Positions 9,429 to 17,332 of a stretch of DNA of 64,000 nt are shown here, one piece after another (position 1 is the first letter of the stretch; every line of letters starts with the position of its first letter). The stretch comes from Ferdinandcohnia sp036962685 (GTDB lineage Bacteria > Bacillota > Bacilli > Bacillales > Bacillaceae_L): the NCBI RefSeq assembly GCF_036962685.1, contig NZ_JBALOP010000039.1, positions 29,103 to 93,102 on the forward strand, read 5' to 3'. Under the pieces are notes generated by a model. That model was not told the origin of the DNA. It did not search any database and saw only the letters and a program-made list of their open reading frames with translations. The position numbers and the translations under genes are program-made.

Positions 9429-10920
9429 GGCACAGGTGGCGATGGTCATGCACTTAGACAAGTGTATCGGCTGTCATACTTGTTCTGTCACATGTAAAAA
9501 TGTATGGACGAATCGACCCGGCATGGAGTACGTCTGGTTCAATAACGTTGAAACTCGTCCTGGACCAGGGTACCCGAAGGAATGGGAAAACACGGATCGC
9601 TACAAAGGTGGTTGGACATTGCGAAATGGAAAACTGCATCTACGAGCAGGGGGTCCAATTTCCAAACTTGCAAACATTTTTTACAATCCAAATATGGCAG
9701 AGCTAGATGATTTTTATGAGCCTTGGACATACGATTATGAACATCTTCATACTGCAAAAAAAGGGGAAAACATCCCTGTTGCACGACCAAAGTCAATGAT
9801 TACAGGTAAGTACATGGATAAGCCGGAATGGGGTCCGAACTGGGATGATGACCTTGCTGGCGGTAGCGAGGTCGTCCCGATGGACCCGAACGTTCAAAAG
9901 CTTCAAGAGCATATTGCGATGGAATATGAAAAAACATTCATGATGTATTTACCGCGAATTTGTGAACATTGCTTGAATCCATCCTGTGTCGCGTCTTGTC
10001 CTTCAGGTGCGCTTTATAAAAGAGATGAGGACGGAATTGTTCTCGTTGACCAGGATGCTTGTCGTGGCTGGCGTTTTTGCATGAATGGCTGTCCGTATCA
10101 CAAGGTGTACTATAACTGGAACACTCATAAGGCAGAAAAATGTAACTTCTGTTATCCGCGTACAGAGGCAGGTCTTCCAACTATTTGTTCGGAAACATGT
10201 GTTGGTCGTATCCGTTATATCGGGGTTGTTTTATATGATGCAGACCGCGTGAAAGAAGCGGCATCTGTAGAGAATCCGAAAGACCTATATGAATCACAGC
10301 TTTCTGTCTTTTTAGATCCATTTGATCCAGATGTGATTGAAAAAGCCCAAGAACAAGGAATAAATCAAAGTTGGATTCAAAGTGCGCAGGAGTCACCTGT
10401 GTATAAAATGGCGATGAAGTGGAAGATTGCGTTGCCATTGCATCCTGAATATCGCACAATGCCAATGGTTTGGTATGTGCCGCCACTTAGTCCAATTATG
10501 AACCATATCACAAACGAGCAAAGCTTGAATGCAGAAGGATATATTCCAGCGGTTGATGATATGCGAATTCCGATGGAGTACTTGGCATCAATTTTATCGG
10601 CAGATGATACAGATGTGATTCGCCGTGTCTTACTGAAGATGGCTGCCATGCGTGTTCATATGCGTTCCAAAACGGTTGGAGGAATTGACGGTGAGTCAAT
10701 GAGCAAGCTTATAAAGGAAGCAAATACAACACCGGAAGAGCTTGAGGAAATGCAGCGCTTATTAGGTGTTGCGAAATACAATGAGCGTTTTGTGATTCCA
10801 ACAGGCCGACGCGAAATGGATGATGACCTTCATTACAAGCAAGGCGCATGTAGCATTGAGGATTTAGCACCACCAGAAGGTATGGTGACATATCCATTTG
10901 AAAGAAGTGGAAATCAATGA
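9418..10920 (+). CDS. narH: Respiratory nitrate reductase beta subunit (iron-sulphur electron-transfer subunit)
   Basis: 500 residues. All four cysteine groups are present: Cys16/19/22/26, Cys182/185/190/194, Cys215/Trp218/Cys221/Cys225 and Cys242/245/257/261. The Trp in the third group is the known NarH replacement that gives a [3Fe-4S] cluster beside three [4Fe-4S] clusters. It carries electrons from NarI haem to NarG. The start is TTG at 9418, inside the narG end, behind AAAGGAGG at 9401-9408. Confidence 0.97.
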   Translation: MRIKAQVAMVMHLDKCIGCHTCSVTCKNVWTNRPGMEYVWFNNVETRPGPGYPKEWENTDRYKGGWTLRNGKLHLRAGGPISKLANIFYNPNMAELDDFYEPWTYDYEHLHTAKKGENIPVARPKSMITGKYMDKPEWGPNWDDDLAGGSEVVPMDPNVQKLQEHIAMEYEKTFMMYLPRICEHCLNPSCVASCPSGALYKRDEDGIVLVDQDACRGWRFCMNGCPYHKVYYNWNTHKAEKCNFCYPRTEAGLPTICSETCVGRIRYIGVVLYDADRVKEAASVENPKDLYESQLSVFLDPFDPDVIEKAQEQGINQSWIQSAQESPVYKMAMKWKIALPLHPEYRTMPMVWYVPPLSPIMNHITNEQSLNAEGYIPAVDDMRIPMEYLASILSADDTDVIRRVLLKMAAMRVHMRSKTVGGIDGESMSKLIKEANTTPEELEEMQRLLGVAKYNERFVIPTGRREMDDDLHYKQGACSIEDLAPPEGMVTYPFERSGNQ

Positions 10921-11519
10921 CCAGTGAAGCAAAAGCAATCTTAATGATCATGTCACGTATCCTCGATTATCCGGACCAGACTCTTCTTGAAAATTATCCG
11001 GATTTAGAGAAATACGTGAACGAAGAAGTGGGCTCTGTAAACATGAGAAATGAAATTTTAGAACGAATTGCGCCTCTTTTTAAAATGCCATTGCTTGAAT
11101 TACAGGAGCTCTATGTGGATACCTTCGATTATAAGGATCGAACAAGTCTTTATTTAACCTCACACGAATTAGGTGATAGCCGAAAACGTGGAGCAGCCTT
11201 AATTAAGCTACAAAAACTAATCGTCGAAGGTGGATTTGAATATCACGGAAAGGAAATTGTGGATTATATCCCAATGCTGTTTGAGCTTTTAGCACATGCA
11301 CCTGAAGGCGAAAACTTTGAACGGTTATACCGCCGCTTAGCCTTTGCGGTCAATCGAATTCATAAAAACCTTTTTGATTCAAATCCATACCACAAAATTG
11401 TGAACCTTTTAATGATGTTTGTCTTTGAAGCGCCAGAAGCAGAAGAAATCACATTGCTAGAAAATCAGCGTGAGGAAGCGGATTTAGAGGAGCTTCCATA
11501 TCCAATGCTTTATCAATGA
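10917..11519 (+). CDS. narJ: Nitrate reductase molybdenum cofactor assembly chaperone
   Basis: 200 residues, soluble and helical, with the NarJ/TorD-family layout: a ...SRILDYPD..LLENYPDLE start and the DRTSLYLTSHELGDSRKRGAAL segment characteristic of NarJ. It binds apo-NarGH and helps insert the cofactor before membrane attachment; it is not part of the final enzyme. The ATG overlaps the narH stop as ATGA, a sign of coupled translation. Unlike in most nar operons, a 163-base gap then separates it from narI. Confidence 0.95.
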   Translation: MTSEAKAILMIMSRILDYPDQTLLENYPDLEKYVNEEVGSVNMRNEILERIAPLFKMPLLELQELYVDTFDYKDRTSLYLTSHELGDSRKRGAALIKLQKLIVEGGFEYHGKEIVDYIPMLFELLAHAPEGENFERLYRRLAFAVNRIHKNLFDSNPYHKIVNLLMMFVFEAPEAEEITLLENQREEADLEELPYPMLYQ

Positions 11520-11531
11520 TGTTCATAACTC

Positions 11532-11644
11532 TGTGGATATTGTGGACAATGTGGATATTGTGGAAAAAAATATTCAGTAAATTTTCAACACTATCCACAA
11601 AAGCATCCACAGGCTGTGGAAAACAAATGTTCTTATGTGGATAA
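11532..11644. promoter_or_regulatory. Cluster of eight DnaA-box-like 9-mers between narJ and narI
   Basis: Four 9-mers lie head to tail with no gaps: TGTGGATAT (11532), TGTGGACAA (11541), TGTGGATAT (11550), TGTGGAAAA (11559). Then come CTATCCACA (11591) and GCATCCACA (11603) in inverse orientation, TGTGGAAAA (11615), and TGTGGATAA (11636), the last an exact match to the DnaA box TTATCCACA. The others differ from it at one or two positions. DnaA binding is inference from the motif; no dnaA, dnaN or AT-rich unwinding layout is nearby, so this is not the replication origin. Confidence 0.6.
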
Positions 11645-11682
11645 GATATTTTTACTTCATGATTTTGAAAGGAGGTTAATGG

Positions 11683-12384
11683 ATGGAATTACATTTCTGG
11701 TGGACGGCATACCCATATATATGCATAGCAATCCTTGTTGTAGGGACATTTTATCGGTTTGTGTTCCGAGGAAAAAGCTGGACCGCACCATCAACAGAAA
11801 TCTTTGAGAAAAAGTGGCTACGCTATGCATCAGTCATTTTTCACTACGGAATCATTTTCGCCTTTATCGGTCATGTTATGGGGATGCTGATTCCTCTTGA
11901 GTTTTACAATGCAATCGGAATCGACGACCATACCTATCACCTATTTGCCATAGCTGGAGGTGGCCTAGCAGGGCTTATGGTTGTGCTCGGATTAATTCTA
12001 TTTTTGATTCGGAAATTTGTAATTGAGCGCGTCCATGTTCATACTTCGGCAGGTAGTTATTTTACAATCATCCTACTGCTAATAATTGCTGGTTTAGGGA
12101 CGTATATGACACTAGTGTATAACACAACAGTTGCGGCATATGAGTATCGAATTTCAATTGGGCCGTGGTTTCGAAGCTTATTCACACTTAATCCACAACC
12201 TGAGTTAATGCTCGGAGTTCCAACCTTATTTAAAATTCATGTCATCCTGTCGTTCCTTTTATTTGCATCGATTCCTTTTACAAAGCTAGTCCATATGTTC
12301 AGTTTCCCATTGCGCTACCCAGCAAGAGCACCTCAGCAATACCGCTCGCGTGATGGCTATTCGAAAAATACCAGACAAAACTAA
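11683..12384 (+). CDS. narI: Respiratory nitrate reductase gamma subunit (cytochrome b)
   Basis: 233 residues with five hydrophobic helices. The four haem-ligand histidines are His54 and His64 (FHYGIIFAFIGH) in helix 2 and His186 and His204 (HVILSFLLFASIPFTKLVH) in helix 5, matching the spacing of E. coli NarI. It anchors NarGH to the inner face of the membrane and oxidises menaquinol. The start ATG 11683 is 7 bases behind AAAGGAGG; an ATG at 11679 is out of frame. It ends the nar operon, with a GC hairpin right after the stop. Confidence 0.97.
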   Translation: MELHFWWTAYPYICIAILVVGTFYRFVFRGKSWTAPSTEIFEKKWLRYASVIFHYGIIFAFIGHVMGMLIPLEFYNAIGIDDHTYHLFAIAGGGLAGLMVVLGLILFLIRKFVIERVHVHTSAGSYFTIILLLIIAGLGTYMTLVYNTTVAAYEYRISIGPWFRSLFTLNPQPELMLGVPTLFKIHVILSFLLFASIPFTKLVHMFSFPLRYPARAPQQYRSRDGYSKNTRQN

Positions 12385-12410
12385 GGGGAGGGTCGCCTCC
12401 TCTTCTTTAT
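12385..12410 (+). terminator. Probable terminator of the nar operon
   Basis: 7-bp stem GGGGAGG / CCTCCTC (one G-U pair) with a GTCG loop, followed by TTCTTTATTT. The T-tract is broken, so termination may be partial. Confidence 0.6.
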
Positions 12411-12440
12411 TTGCCTCAAAAACTAAATCCCTTCGCAATT

Positions 12441-12454
12441 TTGACCTGCGTCAA
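12441..12454. promoter_or_regulatory. FNR-type operator upstream of the Crp/Fnr gene
   Basis: TTGACCTGCGTCAA is a perfect palindrome of the form TTGAC-N4-GTCAA, close to the FNR/ANR box TTGAT-N4-ATCAA. The regulator encoded downstream carries the E-x2-SR recognition helix that reads such half-sites, so autoregulation is likely (inference). Confidence 0.65.
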
Positions 12455-12671
12455 AGTTTATCCTTTCACCTTAGCTTAAAATAAAGTTGTAGAAAAAAAT
12501 CGTGGTTGTAAATTATGACAAATTTATTAATTGTTATCCCAGCGAGGACAGAGTTTCCTGAATCTGGTATGTTTAACCATAAGGGAAGTGTCTTGCTTAA
12601 CTTCCAAAAAAAATAAACCAACAAACAGTAGTTACGACTATCTTGGACTATATACAAGGGAGAGTTGTTAA

Positions 12672-13373
12672 ATGTCTAGTCATTCTTGTAATCACAGCGA
12701 CCACATGAAAACCTCATGTATTTCAAGGGTTCCGATTTTTAACCATTTGACCGAAACTGAAATGGCTGAAATCTCACAGGTGGCAGTGAGCAAACGTCTC
12801 AAGAAAGGCGAGCTTTTATTCCACTCAGAAGAGCTCTCAGAACATCTTTTCATTGTCCACAAAGGCTTGGTAAAAATGTACCGGATTACTGAAAATGGGA
12901 AAGAACAAATTATTCGGTTTGTTGAAGAAGGTGACTTCATCGGCGAGCTTGCTCTCTTTTCAAAATCAATGACAACAAGCTTTGCGGAGGCAATGGAAGA
13001 TACTGAAGTTTGTACCATCCAGCAGCAGGACATTCATCAACTACTCCTAAGCTATCCAACCATTTCGTTAAAAATCCTAGAGGAATTCACGAGTAGACTG
13101 AATGAAACGGAATCACTCATTGAAAAATTAAACTCACAGGATGTAGAAAAGCGTGTCGCGGGATATTTAGTGGAACTAATTGATGCCCAAGATGAAGCAT
13201 CGATGATCATTCAATTACCGATTAGCAAAGGAGACCTCGCATCCTACCTTGGAACCTCACAGGAAACACTCAGTCGCAGGCTTTCGGCATTTCAAAACCA
13301 AGGCCTAATTGAGCTAAAAGGACAAAGAAAAATCATCATCAAACAACTAGAAGAGCTTAAAAAACTAGTTTAA
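12672..13373 (+). CDS. Crp/Fnr-family transcription regulator with N-terminal cysteines
   Basis: 233 residues: a Cys/His-rich N-terminus (Cys6, His8, His11, Cys16), a cyclic-nucleotide-binding-type beta barrel (residues ~25-125, with Cys114), a dimer helix, and a Crp-type winged helix-turn-helix (residues ~183-225) with recognition helix TSQETLSRRL. Glu198, Ser201 and Arg202 match the FNR DNA-reading residues. The cysteines (6, 16, 114) could hold an oxygen-sensing iron-sulphur cluster; this differs from the C-terminal cysteine layout of B. subtilis Fnr. The position after narGHJI and the palindrome at 12441 suggest an anaerobic activator of nar genes. Confidence 0.85.
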   Translation: MSSHSCNHSDHMKTSCISRVPIFNHLTETEMAEISQVAVSKRLKKGELLFHSEELSEHLFIVHKGLVKMYRITENGKEQIIRFVEEGDFIGELALFSKSMTTSFAEAMEDTEVCTIQQQDIHQLLLSYPTISLKILEEFTSRLNETESLIEKLNSQDVEKRVAGYLVELIDAQDEASMIIQLPISKGDLASYLGTSQETLSRRLSAFQNQGLIELKGQRKIIIKQLEELKKLV

Positions 13374-13526
13374 AAAGGAGGATGAAGAGGACCGAGAATT
13401 TCAAGGCGGTGCAGCTTTGAGGACCGGAGCGTATGCAGTTAATACGTGAGGACCGGAGAAGCAAGCCAACGCAGAAATTCGATGCGTCATATTCACCGCA
13501 CTTTTTAAACATCCTCTTAAAAAGAA
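13371..13526. repeat. Short dispersed element with inverted ends and GAGGACCG repeats
   Basis: Starts at the stop codon of the Crp/Fnr gene. The ends are inverted: GGAGGATG at 13377 and CATCCTC at 13510, flanked by A/T runs. Inside, GAGGACCGAG, GAGGACCGGAGC and GAGGACCGGAGA recur at about 30-base spacing. I know this pattern (GAGGACCGGAGCG...TAATACGTGAGGACCGGAG) as an intergenic element in other Bacillus genomes; exact family not determinable here. No coding frame. Confidence 0.6.
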
Positions 13527-13556
13527 AGCGAACAACTAAAGAAAAAGGTGATAGCC

Positions 13557-14002
13557 TTGAACAATGCCATTCTCATATATGCAAGCATGTCGGGGAATAC
13601 AGAATTAATGGCAACGTATATTGCAGAAGGGGTAAAGGAAAAAGGGGTCCAACTGGACGTCAAAGAGTGCTTTGAAATTGACCCCGAAGAACTTATTAAC
13701 TACGATGGAATTACATTGGTAGCTATACTTGGGGGGAGGGAGAGCTCCCCGATGAATTACTAGATTTTTATGACGAAATGGACCATCTTGATTTTCATTT
13801 TAAAAAAGGGGCTGTGTTCGGATCTGGTAGCACACTATACTCGAATTATGGCGGCGCTGTCGACTTACTAGTGGCCAAGTTAAAAGAACGTGGAGCTAGC
13901 GTCATTGCAGATCCATTAAAAGTCGAACTTACACCTAACCATCAAGACGAATTGATATGCAAAGAATTTGGCAGACAATTTGCCGAAAAGCTTAACGACT
14001 AG
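13557..14002 (+). pseudogene. Flavodoxin, broken by a one-base deletion
   Basis: Two frames together give one short-chain flavodoxin of about 148 residues. The first (to the stop at 13761-13763) has the FMN phosphate loop YASMSGNTE; the second (from about 13720 to the stop at 14000-14002) has YTWGEGELPDE, FGSGSTLYSNYGGAVD and the C-terminal helix. The break is at 13716-13721, where TTGGTAGC would read ILTLGSYTWGEG-like if one more G were present. Flavodoxins are small FMN electron carriers. The start is probably TTG 13557, behind AAAAAGGTGA. A real frameshift would remove the FMN isoalloxazine loops; a sequencing or assembly error is equally possible. Confidence 0.85.
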
Positions 14003-14011
14003 TAACACTAG

Positions 14012-14043
14012 AAGGGTTCTCTCATTCCAGAGGGGGCCTTTTG
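14012..14043 (+). terminator. Terminator after the flavodoxin gene
   Basis: Stem AAGG-TTCTCT / AGAGGG-CCTT with small internal bulge and CATTCC loop, then TTTTG. Confidence 0.65.
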
Positions 14044-14070
14044 TTGGTTTTCTGGAGGGGAATTTGGGGT

Positions 14071-14170
14071 TTGTCCAATATATTGATATTTTTGTCCGAT
14101 ATAATTCGAGCAATGTCTGATAAATCGCTGAATTGGTGATATCCGGCCGCGATTGTCCGATATATTGACA
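14071..14170. repeat. Four degenerate copies of a TGTCCGATATATTGA motif
   Basis: TTGTCCAATATATTGAT (14071), TTGTCCGATATAATTCG (14092), ATGTCTGATAAATCG (14113) and TTGTCCGATATATTGAC (14153). The last copy overlaps the likely -35 box of the dioxygenase promoter. Function unknown; the motif is seen between genes in other Bacillus species. Confidence 0.55.
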
Positions 14171-14193
14171 AAGAGTGATTTTTATTTTACTAT
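14165..14193 (+). promoter_or_regulatory. Sigma-A-type promoter of the dioxygenase operon
   Basis: TTGACA (14165-14170), 17-base spacer, TACTAT (14188-14193). The operator palindrome starts on the last base of the -10 box, a usual place for repression. Confidence 0.65.
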
Positions 14194-14212
14194 TATCTTG
14201 AATTCAAGATAA
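14193..14212. promoter_or_regulatory. MhqR-type operator palindrome
   Basis: Perfect 20-bp palindrome TTATCTTGAATTCAAGATAA. It closely resembles the B. subtilis MhqR operator (TATCTcGAATTCgAGATA) that controls quinone and catechol detoxification genes such as mhqNOP and mhqED. It covers the transcription start of a gene from the same family, so MhqR-like (MarR-family) repression is a strong inference. Confidence 0.75.
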
Positions 14213-14289
14213 ATTAATTTAAGATGATATATCGAAGCGAATATTCCGCCCTAAACTGTTGAAAATAAAAGAAAAAGGAGAGAGAAACT

Positions 14290-15219
14290 ATGAAAACAGC
14301 AGGTATTCACCATATTACTGCGATTGTTGGACATCCTCAAGAGAATGTTGATTTCTATGCTGGTGTTTTAGGACTTCGTCTTGTAAAACAAACAGTTAAT
14401 TTTGATGACCCAGGAACGTACCACTTTTATTTTGGAGATGATGTAGGTAGCCCAGGCAGCATAATTACCTTTTTCCCATGGGCAAATGCGCATCAAGGAA
14501 AGATTGGCGATGGTCAGGTTGGGATCACCACTTATGTTGTTCCAAAAGGTGCATTATCTTTTTGGGAATCAAGATTGACTAAATTCAATATTTCATATGA
14601 GAAAACAGAACGCTTTGGAGAGCAATATCTCCAATTTGATGATATCCACGGACTGCATCTTGAAATTGTAGAACGGGAAGAAGGAGCACACAATAAGTGG
14701 GAAATTGGAGAAATAACCTCTGAAGTTGCCATTAAAGGTTTTGGAGGTGCGATTTTATTTTCCTCACAGCCTGAAAAAACAGAAAAGCTTCTAACGATTA
14801 TGGGTCTAGAGCGTTTAGGTGAAGATGGCGATTTTATTCGCTTTAAAGCTGAAGGCGACATTGGAAATGTGATTGATGTAAAACGAACTCCAGGAGAAAA
14901 AGGTAAAATGGGTGTTGGAACAGTTCACCATATTGCATGGCGTGCGAAGGATGACGAAGAGCAAATAGAGTGGCAACAATATATTGGCGAACATGGCTAC
15001 GGGGTAACAACGGTAAGGGATCGAAACTACTTTAATGCGATTTATTTTAGAGAACACGGAGAAATTCTCTTTGAAATTGCAACAGATCCTCCGGGCTTTG
15101 GCATCGATGAGGAATATGAAAAAATGGGTTCAGAATTAAAGCTTCCTCCACAATATGAACAACATCGTCAAAAAATAAAAGATGTATTACTCCCGTTTGA
15201 AATACGAAGTCTGGATTAG
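14290..15219 (+). CDS. mhqO: Ring-cleaving dioxygenase of the MhqO/MhqA/MhqE type (VOC fold)
   Basis: 309 residues with two glyoxalase/extradiol-dioxygenase (VOC) modules. The first begins IHHITAIVGHPQENVDFYAGVLGLRLVKQTVNFDDP, the hallmark of the Bacillus MhqA/O/E group, and the second begins VHHIAWRAKDDEE. Metal ligands expected from the family are the two module-start histidines and a late glutamate (ILFEIATDPPGF). Enzymes of this group open catechol or hydroquinone rings and protect against quinones and diamide. The MhqR-like palindrome upstream supports this role. SD AAAGGAG; 15 bases separate it from the flavin reductase gene, so the two form an operon. Confidence 0.85.
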   Translation: MKTAGIHHITAIVGHPQENVDFYAGVLGLRLVKQTVNFDDPGTYHFYFGDDVGSPGSIITFFPWANAHQGKIGDGQVGITTYVVPKGALSFWESRLTKFNISYEKTERFGEQYLQFDDIHGLHLEIVEREEGAHNKWEIGEITSEVAIKGFGGAILFSSQPEKTEKLLTIMGLERLGEDGDFIRFKAEGDIGNVIDVKRTPGEKGKMGVGTVHHIAWRAKDDEEQIEWQQYIGEHGYGVTTVRDRNYFNAIYFREHGEILFEIATDPPGFGIDEEYEKMGSELKLPPQYEQHRQKIKDVLLPFEIRSLD

Positions 15220-15233
15220 AAGGAGAGAGAGCA

Positions 15234-15842
15234 ATGATTTCAATTGATCCAAGTAAAAGTTCAGAAAGAGATAATTATAAGCTGTTAATTGGAAGCATTA
15301 TCCCAAGACCAATTGCATTTGTAACGTCAAAATCAAAGACAGGTACGCTAAACGGCGCACCATTTAGTTATTTTAATATAGTATCATCCAATCCACCTCT
15401 CATTTCATTATCGATTCAACGAAAAGAGGGGATCATGAAGGACACGGCTAGAAATATTATAGAAGGAAAAGAGTTTGTCGTTCATATCGTTGACGAAAAC
15501 AATGTAGAAAAAATAAATCAAACGGCAGCAAATCTTCCGCCTGATGAAAGTGAAATTGAACTTGCTGGGCTAACACCAGTCGAAAGTACACAAATAAAAG
15601 TACCTGGGATTAAGGAAGCCAAAATCCGAATGGAATGCGTTTTAGAACAGGCAATTGAATTAGGCGGACAGGAAATGCCAGGTTGTGATTTGTTGATTGG
15701 AAAAGTTGTCCAGTTTCATGTTGAAGAGGAGCTTTATAGCGTGGGACGGATTGATCGAGAAAAACTAGGAGCGGTAAGTCGTTTGGCGGGCAATTATTAT
15801 GCAAAAATAGGAGAAGTGTTTGAAATCGAGAGACCAAAGTAA
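15234..15842 (+). CDS. Flavin reductase-like FMN-binding protein
   Basis: 202 residues of the flavin-reductase/DIM6-NTAB family (split-barrel FMN-binding fold). It starts with the family pattern YKLLIGSIIPRPIAFVTSKSKTGTLNGAPFSYFNIVSSNPPLISLSI and contains GCDLLIGKVVQFHV and a C-terminal GRIDREKLGAVSRLAGNYYAKIGEVFEI. These enzymes reduce flavins or bind FMN for use by partner oxygenases. Second gene of the dioxygenase operon (SD GGAGAGAG), so a role in quinone or aromatic detoxification is likely. Its stop abuts, tail to tail, the stop of the next gene. Confidence 0.85.
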   Translation: MISIDPSKSSERDNYKLLIGSIIPRPIAFVTSKSKTGTLNGAPFSYFNIVSSNPPLISLSIQRKEGIMKDTARNIIEGKEFVVHIVDENNVEKINQTAANLPPDESEIELAGLTPVESTQIKVPGIKEAKIRMECVLEQAIELGGQEMPGCDLLIGKVVQFHVEEELYSVGRIDREKLGAVSRLAGNYYAKIGEVFEIERPK

Positions 15843-16193
15843 TTAGGATTGGTCTCTCTTTTGGTTTTGGTTCTTCTTAATCATTTCCTCAAGCTGCTTC
15901 ACTTTTTCCTGAAGATCATCAATCTCATCCTGCATCTTGTTCTTCTCTTGATCCGATTTAAAATTTTCAACTTGTGTTTGAAAGTCCTCAGAAACATCTA
16001 TATTTAGCTGAATGAAGTCTCCAATAGCTGACAAAGCGTCTCCCGCCGTAGCTAAGACACCACCTATTATCGATAAGATTGATCCGCTATTGTTAGGTGG
16101 TTTATATTGAAAAGTATCTAAAGTCGAGTTCGTCTTTTTCACTATATTATTGGCAGCAGAGGAAATAACGGCATCCCTTTTATCCTTATTCAT
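15843..16193 (-). CDS. Small coiled-coil protein of unknown function
   Basis: 116 residues when started at ATG 16193, which is 7 bases behind GGAGGGAG; an in-frame ATG at 16208 lacks that spacing. The N-terminal half has a short glycine-rich hydrophobic segment (SILSIIGGVLATAGDALSAIGDFI) that could touch a membrane. The C-terminal half is a charged heptad-like coiled coil (DEIDDLQEKVKQLEEMIKKNQ). No family recognised. It is transcribed away from the VanW gene behind it on the same strand, with a REP-like hairpin between. Confidence 0.65.
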   Translation of the reverse strand: MNKDKRDAVISSAANNIVKKTNSTLDTFQYKPPNNSGSILSIIGGVLATAGDALSAIGDFIQLNIDVSEDFQTQVENFKSDQEKNKMQDEIDDLQEKVKQLEEMIKKNQNQKRDQS

Positions 16194-16215
16194 AAACACT
16201 CCCTCCATAAACTAT

Positions 16216-16267
16216 GGGACAGGTCCCTTGTCCTGAGTAAAAATATGGTGGGACAAGGAACCTGTCC
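16216..16267. repeat. REP-like GGGACAG hairpin, copy 1
   Basis: GGGACAGGTCCCTTGTCC (16216-16233) and GGGACAAGGAACCTGTCC (16250-16267) are inverted copies with one mismatch, giving a 17-bp stem. The same GGGACAG/CTGTCCC core occurs at 28034-28103 and 48691-48752. Each lies between genes. Confidence 0.75.
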
Positions 16268-16335
16268 TCATGACCCTATTCTATTATATTCACCCAGGTT
16301 GATTATTGTGTCGTGTTGTTTTATCCTTTATTGGC

Positions 16336-17217
16336 CTAAGGGATAATTTTTCGTGGTGCATAATTGATATCCTCCGACGAATAAATGGTTACGATAAGTG
16401 TTCCTCCGTGCACCTTTGCCCGAATTAAAATCGGCTGATTATATGTATTTTTAAAAAGAAAATCAGGCCCATACCAGCTAACTGTTGCATCGCGTCCCGG
16501 AGGCACATAGCCAACACGTTTACTATGGGAATAGCGCTTAATAATCTCAACCCCCGCTAGGTCAACGGCATTAAATAGGGTGGAGGAGGTTTGACAAATC
16601 CCACCTCCGATCCCTTCAATCAGTTCACCTCTAATGATTTCGGGGGCCGGCTGATAGCCCCTGGCAGCGGTTCGCTTTCCGACGACCTTATTAAATGAGA
16701 AGGTTTCATTTTGAAAGAGCACATAACTATCGATAGCTGCGGCTGAAAGAGCAATATTGGTCGAACGTTCTCTATTAGATGAATTAAAATGAGTCACATA
16801 CTGCCCAATCCTTTTTACCCGAATTGTGGATAAAAGTTCACTGTCAACTCGTGGATAAATTCGCTCAATCGGTACCTCAAGGAAATCCCCTTTTCCAAAA
16901 AAAGTAGTGTAAAATAACTTCGTAAATTTATCCTTATTTAATTTTACGCCAACATGCTCCTTAACGATCTCTCCCGTTTTTCCGATTTTTGCGTCCTTTG
17001 CTTCCTCGTATACCTGTTCATCTAAATAGGTTAGAAAATCAGAATATTTTTTCGTGTTCAATGCAGGAACACCGAGTAATGGAAGAGAATATTCAGCCCG
17101 ATTCACCGTGGCAATCGGATTTCCTTTATAGGTAATGTACAGATTATCCTGAGGATGAAATTGCTGTACAGAAAAGAAAAGCATCATAGCCCATAATAAT
17201 TTCAGAGTCCCCACCAC
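16336..17217 (-). CDS. VanW-family exported protein
   Basis: 293 residues. A hydrophobic N-terminus (LLWAMMLFFSVQQF) acts as signal or anchor. The VanW core is clear from about residue 165: ETFSFNKVVGKRTAARGYQPAPEII, then GGGICQTSSTLFNAVDLAG and RVGYVPPGRDATVSWYGPDF. VanW proteins are widespread in Gram-positives and were first seen beside vancomycin resistance genes; their role in the cell envelope is unclear. The start is uncertain: GTG 17217 and GTG 17214 are in frame but an SD at the right distance is lacking; the ATGs come only at 17187. Transcribed divergently from qox. Confidence 0.85.
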   Translation of the reverse strand: MVGTLKLLWAMMLFFSVQQFHPQDNLYITYKGNPIATVNRAEYSLPLLGVPALNTKKYSDFLTYLDEQVYEEAKDAKIGKTGEIVKEHVGVKLNKDKFTKLFYTTFFGKGDFLEVPIERIYPRVDSELLSTIRVKRIGQYVTHFNSSNRERSTNIALSAAAIDSYVLFQNETFSFNKVVGKRTAARGYQPAPEIIRGELIEGIGGGICQTSSTLFNAVDLAGVEIIKRYSHSKRVGYVPPGRDATVSWYGPDFLFKNTYNQPILIRAKVHGGTLIVTIYSSEDINYAPRKIIP

Positions 17218-17332
17218 CTTTACGAATCATTCTTTTTTATAGTATGGATGGATATTCATAATTCCATTAAATTATGGCGGGAATTTTTTAAAATTAATAT
17301 TGTAACAAAATGTTCAAAAACGGGAAAATGCC

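Noticed and set aside
11532..11644. Chromosomal replication origin
   Set aside because: DnaA-box-like sites are present, but dnaA, dnaN, rpmH and a DNA-unwinding AT stretch are not; the site lies within a metabolic operon.
13716..13763. Programmed ribosomal frameshift in the flavodoxin gene
   Set aside because: No slippery heptamer or downstream stimulatory structure at the break; flavodoxins are not known to use frameshifting. A deletion or read error is simpler.
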